DNA of 17,197 nt, taken from positions 1 through 17,197 of the forward strand of contig USAT01000034.1 of assembly GCA_900552725.1 (NCBI GenBank), read 5' to 3'. The notes under the pieces are model-generated. The model made no database searches. It was not told where the DNA came from and saw only the letters and a list, made by a program, of their open reading frames with translations. The position numbers and the translations under genes were made by a program. This stretch comes from an uncultured Eubacteriales bacterium. Lineage in GTDB: Bacteria > Bacillota > Clostridia > Oscillospirales > Oscillospiraceae. Shown here in pieces: positions 7,394 to 13,709 of the stretch (positions are counted from its first letter, which is position 1; each line of letters opens with the position of its first letter).

Positions 7394-7436
7394 AAAGACA
7401 AAGTGAGAGTGAAATTACATAATGGGAGCGATGAAT

Positions 7437-8009
7437 ATGCCAGAAGAGAGCGTTGACCGCCGGGTCAAAAAGACAAAGAAGCAGCTGCGCTTGGCTTTGA
7501 TGGATCTGATGAGCGAAAAAGCCAAGAAAAACATCTCTGTCCGTGAGCTGGCCGAGCGGGCGGACATCAACCGCGGCACCTTTTACATCCACTATAAGGA
7601 TGTCTCTGACCTTTTGCAGCGGCTGGAGGATGAAATGGCCGAGCGGCTTTCCGACATGTGCCGCCATCACGCCAGCAATACGGAGATCAGCTCCTATCCG
7701 TTCCTGACGGATCTTTACCGCTTTGTGCTGGACAATGCTGACCTCTGCCGTGTCCTGCTGGGGCCCAACGGCGATATTGCCTACCGCCAGCGGATCTGCG
7801 GCATCCTGCACGATGACTTCCTCTACGATTTTCTCTCCCGGTTTTACCCGGATGACAAGCAGCGGCTGGAGCATTTCTGCGCCTTCATTGTGTCCGGCAA
7901 CCTGAATCTGGCGTTGACCTGGCTGAACGACGGCACCAAGGAGACACCGGAGGAGATGGCCCAACTGGCGGGAAAGATCATCATGAACGGCGTCGGCGTT
8001 CTGCAATAA
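7437..8009 (+). CDS. TetR/AcrR-family transcriptional regulator
   Basis: A DNA-binding regulator of 190 residues. The N-terminal helix-turn-helix covers about residues 10-55 (SVRELAERADINRGTFYIHYKD), with the family hallmark GTFY-HY in the recognition helix and turn. The C-terminal ligand domain (about 65-190, with FLTDLYRFVLDNADLCRVLLG) resembles the TetR_C_7/DhaS-type group. I choose the ATG at 7437 because GGGAG (7424-7428) is 8 bases from it; the ATGs at 7422 and 7431 are badly spaced. It is divergent from spoIVA and sits directly upstream of, and in line with, an Ntn amidase gene, which is a reasonable but unproven target. The ligand cannot be told from sequence. Confidence 0.9.
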   Translation: MPEESVDRRVKKTKKQLRLALMDLMSEKAKKNISVRELAERADINRGTFYIHYKDVSDLLQRLEDEMAERLSDMCRHHASNTEISSYPFLTDLYRFVLDNADLCRVLLGPNGDIAYRQRICGILHDDFLYDFLSRFYPDDKQRLEHFCAFIVSGNLNLALTWLNDGTKETPEEMAQLAGKIIMNGVGVLQ

Positions 8010-8029
8010 GCTTCCATACGAACAGCGAT

Positions 8030-8063
8030 ACATCCCGGCGGCATTGTGCCGCCGGGATGTTTT
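8030..8063 (+). terminator. Terminator of the TetR-type gene
   Basis: A perfect 14-bp inverted repeat (8030-8043 with 8047-8060) with GC-rich core and TTG loop, followed by a short T-run, 21 bases after the stop codon. It separates the regulator from the amidase gene, which must therefore have its own promoter. Confidence 0.8.
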
Positions 8064-8093
8064 CATATCCTCCCTTTTTTCGGACATACTACC
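8063..8093 (+). promoter_or_regulatory. Possible sigma-E-like promoter of the Ntn amidase gene
   Basis: TCATATC (8063-8069), 15 bases, then CATACTACC (8085-8093) resembles the spoIVA and SPOCS/LysM promoters in this window. The only space for a promoter is the 50 bases between terminator and start codon, and no sigma-A type pair is visible there. The -10 departs from CATACA at its last base, so this is tentative. Confidence 0.3.
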
Positions 8094-8113
8094 TGCAAAA
8101 AGGAGGCGTCAAT

Positions 8114-9229
8114 ATGTCTGAAAGCCGCATGATCCACGAATTTCCCGCAAGCTGCTCCTGCCTGGCCCTGACCTCGAAGCAGGGCCGCTCCTATTGGTTC
8201 CGTACCTGCGATCTCCACACCAGCGTGTGGGAGGCCGGCGCCCATGTGGTGTCCTTTCCTGCCCGGCAGTCCATCCAACTGGCCGGCGGCCCGGCGCAGG
8301 CCCGATACGCCCTGTTGGGCGTCACCTATAACGACCGGGACACCTGGCTGCTGGACGGCATCAATAGCCAGGGCCTGACCGGCGGCCTGTTGCTGTTGGA
8401 GGAGGGCACCAGCGTCCCGGCGGCCGAGGAGGGCCGCGCAGGCGTAATGGGTATGGAGCTTGTCACCGCGCTGCTGGCCTCCTGCCGCACCGTGGCCGAG
8501 GTATGCCGTGCCGCGCGGCGGATACAGCTCACCCACATTCCGGCGGACGGCGGAATGCTGCCCGCCACCATGCACTATTTCTTTGTGGACGCCGCTGGGG
8601 ATACAGTGGTGCTGGAGGCGGCGGATCCCCAGCATCCCGGCTGTCTGCAATGCTATCGGGAGGACAGCATCGGCGTGCTGACCAACTCGCCGCCCTATCC
8701 CCTGCAGTTGGACAATCTACGCTGGTTCCTGTCCCAGTCCATGGAACTGCACCGGGGCGGCGACGACTGCCCCATCTGCCAGCCCGCATGGGAGGGTGTC
8801 CCCATCACCGGCGATCCCAGTGCACCCCACATGACCCGGAGCGGCGACCTGCCCGCCTCTTACGCACCCTATGACCGCTTCGTCCGTTTGGCGGTCATGA
8901 AGGCACTGAACCACGATGGCCGCAGCATCGACGACGCCCAGATGCTGCCCATGGGCGCTGGGATTCTGGGCACGGTTCGTGAACCGCCCCATCAGGGCAT
9001 CTATCACTACCGCCATCTGGACGGCCACGGCATGCCCGTGGGAAACCGGGACGGCTATACCCAGTACGAGGTTATGTACGACCTGACCCAGCGCACCATG
9101 TATCTGCGGCCCTTCGACGCCACCGTCTGGACGAGAACGGCTCTTGCCGCCTGCCCGGAGGATCGCATCGCCCGCCACAGCATAAGCCACAGTGCCATGG
9201 GCGGCACAGCGGACAGTACCGTTTTATAG
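8114..9229 (+). CDS. Choloylglycine-hydrolase-family Ntn amidase (linear amide C-N hydrolase)
   Basis: Family of bile salt hydrolases and penicillin V acylases, which cut linear amide bonds using an N-terminal cysteine. In this 371-residue protein C14, R30 and D33 have the same spacing as C2, R18 and D21 of bile salt hydrolases, and the surrounding pattern L-A-L---K-G matches. Further marks are INSQGL (N84), VLTNSP (N191) and YDRFVR (R255), corresponding to the oxyanion and substrate-site Asn and Arg. The nucleophile is not next to the start: a 13-residue leader (or 8 if it starts at Met6) must be removed to free C14. No hydrophobic signal peptide is present, so it is probably cytoplasmic. 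GGAGG (8101-8105) fixes the ATG at 8114. The substrate is unknown; bile salt activity should not be assumed. Confidence 0.85.
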   Translation: MSESRMIHEFPASCSCLALTSKQGRSYWFRTCDLHTSVWEAGAHVVSFPARQSIQLAGGPAQARYALLGVTYNDRDTWLLDGINSQGLTGGLLLLEEGTSVPAAEEGRAGVMGMELVTALLASCRTVAEVCRAARRIQLTHIPADGGMLPATMHYFFVDAAGDTVVLEAADPQHPGCLQCYREDSIGVLTNSPPYPLQLDNLRWFLSQSMELHRGGDDCPICQPAWEGVPITGDPSAPHMTRSGDLPASYAPYDRFVRLAVMKALNHDGRSIDDAQMLPMGAGILGTVREPPHQGIYHYRHLDGHGMPVGNRDGYTQYEVMYDLTQRTMYLRPFDATVWTRTALAACPEDRIARHSISHSAMGGTADSTVL

Positions 9230-9232
9230 CGG

Positions 9233-9260
9233 AAAAGAGCACCCAAATGGGTGCTCTTTT
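9233..9260. terminator. Bidirectional terminator
   Basis: A 12-bp perfect stem (9233-9244 with 9249-9260) around AAAT, with A-run and T-run flanks. It serves both the amidase gene and the convergent SPOCS/LysM gene. Confidence 0.9.
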
Positions 9261-9270
9261 CGCGGTTGAT

Positions 9271-10770
9271 TCACCGTATTTTTGGAATCAGAAGCATGTA
9301 TTGCGCCGCGTCCTCCTCATTCTCCAGTTGGTTGGCGACGCGGATGGCCTCCTCGTCGGTATGGAAGCGCTTGGCGATATCCCACAGGCTCTCGCCGCTG
9401 CTCATGCGGCACAGGATCAGACTGGGGGCGTTCTTGCTTTCCGCCGGCGCAAACGTAGCGGCGGTGATGCTGATGAACCGCTGCTCTCCCGCGCAGCCCA
9501 GCGTGAACGTCACCGGGAGGCGCACCTGACAGGCGCCGCCGGAGAATTGCAGCGTGGCCGGACAGCAGTCCACCGTCACAGGGCCGCCGATCTCGCTGAC
9601 CTCACCGCACACCTCCGCCGTGCGCTCCGTGCTGACTGGCGCGCCGGATTCATCCAGATACAGCAGGCGGACATGCAGCGTGGTACGAAGCGTCGTGATG
9701 CCGTCCCCCGGCGTGAGCTCCACTGGCGAGCAGTCTATCCCCGTCACGCTGATAAAGGGCTGAGCGCCCTCGAATTCCAGCCGGAGCTGCGCCTCCTGAG
9801 AGAGCACCCGGGGAGGTGCCGGAGTGGGGATCACCGCCTCCTGCCGCTCCAGAGTGGTGTCAAAACGGGTGCTGTACAGATCCTCCAGATAGGTGACGGT
9901 GCGCTGCTGATACGTCCGCACCAGAACGTCCACATGGGCCGTGACCCCAAAGCCGCAGCCTGTGTCCGTCCGCAGGATGCGCACATCCCCCTCACCCACG
10001 GTGGGCGTCAGCACATAGTCCGCCTCCTCCGGCAGCTCTGCCGCGTCCAGGATCTGGGAAAACGGCAGAGAGCCGCTGTACTGCCGCAGTCCCTGCGCTC
10101 CGTCCCGATAGATGGCGTACAGCGCCATCTCGCCCTTTACCATCAGCTTGTTGCCTAGCCGCTGGGCCGATAAAACCGACGGACAGAGCCGGTAAAGCAG
10201 CAGATCCTCCGCAGCGGTGCTGCCGTCCAGTGTCACTTCATCTATGAAGGAAAATCCCTTTTCGGTCACCGCACTCAAAAGGGAGAGCGGCAGCTGGCGG
10301 CACCGCTTTCGCATGGTGGGCTCCTCCTGCGCGTCGCAGGAGAACTGCCGCTTCACCGGGCGATAGCCGGTCACGGTGATCTCCGGCATCACCTTCAGAT
10401 ACAGCTTGCGGGATGTGACCGTGCGTCCCTCGGTCAGCAGCACGCGGCCCCTTATGCTGACGGTACCGCATTTCTCCAGCGCCCGATCCTCCACCACGCA
10501 GGAAAACGGCACCGACATGGTCAAACTCCGCAGTCCCTCCACCTCCTCGGAGGTATACAGCACCGTCACCTTCACGCTGCCGGAGACGGTGCAGCGGCTC
10601 TCGGAAAGCAGCTTCTCCCGGATGGTCAGTTGGCCCGCCGTGTCCACGATCCGGGCGATGTCCGGGCAGTATTCCGGGATCGCCGTCTCCAGCGCCTCCT
10701 CGTGGGCGGCAGTGATGCCGCCGGTGGCCTCATAGCAGAAAATACTGTCAAATTGCAAGCCCAATTCCAT
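9271..10770 (-). CDS. SPOCS (DUF3794) and LysM domain spore-envelope protein
   Basis: A 499-residue protein of the clostridial DUF3794-plus-LysM type. The body holds repeated SPOCS-like modules with the pattern V-G-----LY--------L---(V/L)PFS (about residues 30-110 and 190-260, and a weaker third near 340-400). The last 50 residues form a LysM domain (MSSGESLWDIAKRF ... MLLIPKIR) that would bind peptidoglycan. There is no signal peptide, as expected for a mother-cell protein that reaches the forespore surface. The arrangement recalls SpoVID/SafA, which link the SpoIVA layer to cortex and coat in Bacillus. It has its own sigma-E-like promoter and lies 57 bases after spoVM. GAGAGGG is 8 bases before the ATG. 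Confidence 0.9.
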   Translation of the reverse strand: MELGLQFDSIFCYEATGGITAAHEEALETAIPEYCPDIARIVDTAGQLTIREKLLSESRCTVSGSVKVTVLYTSEEVEGLRSLTMSVPFSCVVEDRALEKCGTVSIRGRVLLTEGRTVTSRKLYLKVMPEITVTGYRPVKRQFSCDAQEEPTMRKRCRQLPLSLLSAVTEKGFSFIDEVTLDGSTAAEDLLLYRLCPSVLSAQRLGNKLMVKGEMALYAIYRDGAQGLRQYSGSLPFSQILDAAELPEEADYVLTPTVGEGDVRILRTDTGCGFGVTAHVDVLVRTYQQRTVTYLEDLYSTRFDTTLERQEAVIPTPAPPRVLSQEAQLRLEFEGAQPFISVTGIDCSPVELTPGDGITTLRTTLHVRLLYLDESGAPVSTERTAEVCGEVSEIGGPVTVDCCPATLQFSGGACQVRLPVTFTLGCAGEQRFISITAATFAPAESKNAPSLILCRMSSGESLWDIAKRFHTDEEAIRVANQLENEEDAAQYMLLIPKIR

Positions 10771-10804
10771 ATGTCCAGCCCTCTCTATACCGTATTGTTA
10801 GTCC

Positions 10805-10833
10805 ACTGTATGAGGGCGTTCCGCCGTTTATTC
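10805..10833 (-). promoter_or_regulatory. Sigma-E-like promoter of the SPOCS/LysM gene
   Basis: On the minus strand GAATAAA (10833-10827) precedes CATACAGT (10812-10805) by 14 bases, an excellent sigma-E -10 with the same spacing as the spoIVA promoter. The -35 overlaps the last codons and stop of spoVM. Confidence 0.6.
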
Positions 10834-10902
10834 CTTCATGCCGAAAATGCTCCGCAGCAGGCCCCGCAGCATTTTGGGCGCCTTCCAGACGATGATCTTC
10901 AC
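10828..10902 (-). CDS. spoVM: Stage V sporulation protein M (24 residues)
   Basis: A 24-residue amphipathic peptide that senses convex membrane curvature on the forespore and recruits SpoIVA. Read without gaps against B. subtilis SpoVM (26 residues, from memory), identical positions are K2, K7, P9, K10, L12, G14, R17 and G21; the segment is KAPKMLRGLLRSIFG. Pro9 is the residue known to be critical for localisation in Bacillus. Translation starts at GTG (10902-10900): AGGAGG (10918-10913) is 10 bases upstream, and the frame is closed by a TGA before any ATG. It is too short for usual gene callers. It follows a 50-residue membrane protein and precedes a SPOCS/LysM gene, with spoIVA 3.6 kb away. 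Confidence 0.9.
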   Translation of the reverse strand: MKIIVWKAPKMLRGLLRSIFGMKE

Positions 10903-10909
10903 CTTGCAC

Positions 10910-11062
10910 CTACCTCCTTCTCAAGCACGCGATACCACAGGCGATCAGCAGGAAGGCCACCAGAAACATCAGACACCCCACCGGAAACACGGCGGCGATA
11001 AAGATCCCCAGTCCCAGCGCCAGCGCGCAGATCCCCAGGCAATGCTCTCCGCTCCCTCTCAT
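10910..11062 (-). CDS. Small two-helix membrane protein upstream of spoVM
   Basis: A 50-residue frame with an excellent ribosome site (AGGAGG 7 bases before ATG). The product is very hydrophobic: about residues 9-25 (LGICALALGLGIFIAAV) and 29-46 (GCLMFLVAFLLIACGIAC) would form two membrane spans joined by a tight FPVG turn, ending in a basic RRR tail. I do not recognise it. Its last codons, AGG AGG TAG, double as the Shine-Dalgarno of spoVM, so the two are probably translationally coupled and a role at the forespore membrane is plausible but unproven. No convincing promoter was found: a CATAAGAT (11103-11096) would fit a sigma-E/K -10, but no good -35 stands before it. Confidence 0.75.
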   Translation of the reverse strand: MRGSGEHCLGICALALGLGIFIAAVFPVGCLMFLVAFLLIACGIACLRRR

Positions 11063-11126
11063 GTGGTTCCCTCCTCCCTGCTCAGGCTCTATCCCATCTT
11101 ATGTCCCCCGCCCCGCAGCGGTGACG

Positions 11127-11161
11127 AAAAAAGAAAGCCCTCCCGTTTGGGAGGGCTTTCT
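11127..11161 (-). terminator. Terminator of the enoate reductase gene
   Basis: A 13-bp perfect stem (11132-11144 with 11149-11161), loop GTTT, followed on the minus strand by a run of six T. It lies 20 bases after the reductase stop codon and isolates the spoVM group from it. Confidence 0.9.
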
Positions 11162-11180
11162 CCAATATGGCAGAAATGTA

Positions 11181-13457
11181 TTAGATGCGGATCGCCAGGT
11201 TGTAGGCAGCCTTGGTGCACTGCCACATATTGCCGGGCTTCTCGGTGTTGTAGCTGTCGCCGATGTTGTGGACCTCGGGGGCAACCATGGCGGCCTGGGC
11301 GGCCAGGAAGGGACGGTCATCGCCCTTGGCGCCGATGGCCATCACGATCAGGTCGGCGTCATACTGTTCGATGTACTCCTCGTTGGTCATCTTGGGAGCC
11401 AGCGGGTTCTCGATGTTCTTGGGAATGATGGGAGACCAGGTGCAGTAGGGATCAGGTACCGCCTTGGAGCGGTTGCGGGCCACGATCACATGGCCGTCCT
11501 CAATGCGCAGCACCCGGGCGCAGTTCACCAGCTCGCCGCCGTCGGCCTCGAAGTAGTGGATCAGATGGCCGCGGTTGGCGGTGCAGGCGCCCTCCTCGAA
11601 GTGCTCCAGCATCTCCAGGCAGGTGACCTTCCGCTGCTTCTCGGTGGCCAGCCAATAGGCAGTCTCCAGACCCACAGCGCCGCCGCCGATGACGATGATC
11701 TTCTTGTCGGTATCAGCCAGCTCCTGGGGATGGGTCAGCAGATGGATGGCGTCGATGTGGCGGACGGTGTCCAGACCCTGAATGGGGGGCACGCCCTCGC
11801 GGCTGCCGTTGGCGAACACCACGGCGTCATAGCCGCCCTTCTTCAGCAGGTCGTTGTCCACGGCGGTGTTCAGGTGAACGGTAACGCCCTCGGTCTTGCC
11901 CACCTGGGCGATCAGCCAATCCATGTAGTTCTTCAGCTCGTACTTGCTCAGGGGCGCACCGGCGGCGTGCATCTTGCCGCCCATCTTGTCGGACTTCTCA
12001 AAGACCTCCACCTTGTGGCCGCGCTGCGCGGCGGTGATGGCGAAGTTCAGACCGGCGCAGCCCGCGCCAACCACCGCGATCTTCTTGACCTTCTCGGCCT
12101 TGGCGGGGATGGCGGGCAGCACATCCTCGAAGCCGGTGCGGGGATTGACGGCGCACTGGGGATGGCCGCCCTCCACGAACTCATTGACGCAGGCCTCCTG
12201 GCAGCCGATGCAGGGGCGGATCTCCTCCACCTTACCGGCGTAGGCCTTGTTGCACCAGTCGGGATCGGCCAGTACGGGACGGCCCAGCATGATCATGTCG
12301 GCCTTGCCGTCACGCAGCGCCTTCTCGGCGATGTCGGGATAGCCCAGCTTGCCGACGGCCACGATGGGCACCTCCACGCCCACGTTGGACTTGATGCCCC
12401 GGGCGGCGAAGTACTCCTTGGCCACCTTGCTGACATCCAGGAAGCAGCCTGCGGGCATGCCTGCGGGGGGATGTGGCAGCCACCAGTTATCATAGCAGCC
12501 CATATCCACGTCGAACATATCGACACCGGCCTTCACCAGATTCTCCATGTAGTTCAGGGTATCGGCGATGGAGCGGCCGTTCTTGAAGTGCTTCAGGGTC
12601 TTGACGGTATTCATGCGCTCGCCGTAGGTCTCCTCCAGCGCCAGGCTCAGGTCGATACGGTACATGATGGGATAGTAGGGGCCCACGCGCTTGCGGATGG
12701 TCTTGATCAGCTCGATGCCGAAGCGCTGCCAGTCGGCGTATTTGCCGATCTTGCGGCGGTTGAAGGCGGGGCTGGTCAGCTGATCCAGCAGATAGCCCTC
12801 GTGGCCATGCAGGTATACGCCGTCCAGACCCATGGTCTTGGCGTCGATAGAGGCCTGACCGGCGTTCTTGATGATGCGGTCGCACTCCAGATCCGTCAGG
12901 GGACGGCAGGGCACGTCAGGCAGATAGAAGTTGGGATTCACAGAGGCGGACACCGGGAACTGGAACTTGGTCAGCAGGCACTGGGGATTGCCCACGCGGC
13001 CCAGGCCGGGGGTGAGCTGAATGAAGATGCGGCTGCCGCGGGCGTGAACGCCCTGAGCCAGGTCGCGCCAGCCCATGAAGTTGGTGCGGGTGCCGTCGAT
13101 GCGGGGGAAGTAGGAATAATTGCCCTTCTCGGTGACGGAGGCGTCGATGTGATGGCTGATGGGGATCAGGCCGGTGGTCAGCAGACCGACGCCGCCCTCG
13201 GCACGGGCGAAGAAGTACTGCAGCATCTTGTCATTGGGACGGCCGCTCTCCTCGGCCATCTGGCAGTTGCCCATAGGGGCCATGACAAGGCGGTTCTTCA
13301 CCGTCAGCTTATTGATCTGAATGGGGGAAAACAGGGAGGTATACGGATAATACGCCTTGGTCATCCGCGACGTACCGCCCTCGCGATTCTCGCAATCGGT
13401 ACGAACCCAGTTTCCGTAGCTGTTGACCAGCTGCTGAACTAATGCGTCTTTTTTCAA
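11181..13457 (-). CDS. 2-Enoate reductase family FMN/4Fe-4S/FAD oxidoreductase
   Basis: NAD(P)H-dependent flavoprotein predicted to reduce an activated C=C bond. Domains in the 758 residues: an old-yellow-enzyme FMN barrel (about 40-410) with HGHEGYLLDQLTSP near 217; a 4Fe-4S site C416-x2-C419-x3-C423-x11-C435; an FAD motif GAGCAGL near 464; and an NAD(P)H motif GGGAVGLETA near 591. The insert GCYDNWWLPHPP near 320 is typical of clostridial enoate reductases (FldZ/EnoR, BaiCD-like) rather than FadH. A 31-residue N-terminal extension results from a TTG start at 13457, supported by GAGGG 7 bases upstream; the ATG at Met32 has no ribosome site. It is divergent from the CooC/dehydratase operon. 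Substrate unknown: enoate, enoyl-CoA or a steroid/bile acid enone are all possible. Confidence 0.9.
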   Translation of the reverse strand: MKKDALVQQLVNSYGNWVRTDCENREGGTSRMTKAYYPYTSLFSPIQINKLTVKNRLVMAPMGNCQMAEESGRPNDKMLQYFFARAEGGVGLLTTGLIPISHHIDASVTEKGNYSYFPRIDGTRTNFMGWRDLAQGVHARGSRIFIQLTPGLGRVGNPQCLLTKFQFPVSASVNPNFYLPDVPCRPLTDLECDRIIKNAGQASIDAKTMGLDGVYLHGHEGYLLDQLTSPAFNRRKIGKYADWQRFGIELIKTIRKRVGPYYPIMYRIDLSLALEETYGERMNTVKTLKHFKNGRSIADTLNYMENLVKAGVDMFDVDMGCYDNWWLPHPPAGMPAGCFLDVSKVAKEYFAARGIKSNVGVEVPIVAVGKLGYPDIAEKALRDGKADMIMLGRPVLADPDWCNKAYAGKVEEIRPCIGCQEACVNEFVEGGHPQCAVNPRTGFEDVLPAIPAKAEKVKKIAVVGAGCAGLNFAITAAQRGHKVEVFEKSDKMGGKMHAAGAPLSKYELKNYMDWLIAQVGKTEGVTVHLNTAVDNDLLKKGGYDAVVFANGSREGVPPIQGLDTVRHIDAIHLLTHPQELADTDKKIIVIGGGAVGLETAYWLATEKQRKVTCLEMLEHFEEGACTANRGHLIHYFEADGGELVNCARVLRIEDGHVIVARNRSKAVPDPYCTWSPIIPKNIENPLAPKMTNEEYIEQYDADLIVMAIGAKGDDRPFLAAQAAMVAPEVHNIGDSYNTEKPGNMWQCTKAAYNLAIRI

Positions 13458-13515
13458 TGATATTCCCTCACTTTCCTGTTATCACCTGCCCGCGGCAGGA
13501 TTCACTTACAAAAGT

Positions 13516-13544
13516 AGCATATCACAATATCTTTTCAGAATCAA
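13516..13544 (-). promoter_or_regulatory. Promoter of the enoate reductase gene
   Basis: On the minus strand TTGATT (13544-13539) and TATGCT (13521-13516) are 17 bases apart, with TGA before the -10 (TGn extension). The leader of about 50 bases contains a small hairpin (13485-13499, 6-bp arms). Confidence 0.6.
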
Positions 13545-13575
13545 CAAAAAAAGTGCAAAAAACGGAATTATTTCA

Positions 13576-13604
13576 TTGCAACTTGCTGTGTTTCATGGTA
13601 GAAT
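13576..13604 (+). promoter_or_regulatory. Promoter of the CooC/dehydratase operon
   Basis: TTGCAA (13576-13581) and TAGAAT (13599-13604) are 17 bases apart, with a TGG extension. Its -35 starts 32 bases from that of the divergent reductase promoter. The leader to the first start codon is about 100 bases, AT-rich, and holds no structure I could identify. Confidence 0.65.
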
Positions 13605-13709
13605 GATATTAGAAAAATAGTAATAATGCACAAAAACTTTTACATCTGTATAGTAACGTTCATTTTTAACACAGGACGTACAGCTGAAAGAAAGGGCGTG
13701 TAGCGACCA

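Noticed and set aside
7272..8087. Upstream extension of the spoIVA frame to 759 codons
   Set aside because: The extension is antisense to the TetR-type gene. SpoIVA homology begins at the ATG at 7271, which has its own ribosome site and sigma-E-like promoter.
8114..9229. Calling the amidase a bile salt hydrolase (bsh)
   Set aside because: Family membership is clear, but the N-terminal leader, altered spacing between catalytic positions and possible sporulation promoter do not support a specific substrate.
9247..10158. Plus-strand open frame of 303 codons
   Set aside because: Antisense to the SPOCS/LysM gene; it begins inside a terminator hairpin and has no family features.
11096..11103. CATAAGAT as a sigma-E or sigma-K -10 for the small membrane protein and spoVM
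   Set aside because: No matching -35 with a central ATA at 14-15 bases upstream; the upstream DNA is a G-rich run. A sigma-K reading (CAC, 17 bases) is possible but too loose to list.
11061..13442. Plus-strand open frame of 793 codons
   Set aside because: Exactly antisense to the enoate reductase gene, whose domains are unmistakable. Its translation is low-complexity, rich in H, A, G, L and V, as expected of a GC-rich shadow frame.
13485..13499. Hairpin CCTGCC-CGC-GGCAGG as a riboswitch or operator
   Set aside because: Only 6-bp arms in a roughly 50-base leader, with no conserved riboswitch core. It may just be a leader hairpin.
13605..13709. AT-rich 100-base leader of the CooC operon as a regulatory RNA
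   Set aside because: Only short, weak inverted repeats are present and no terminator or known aptamer pattern was found.
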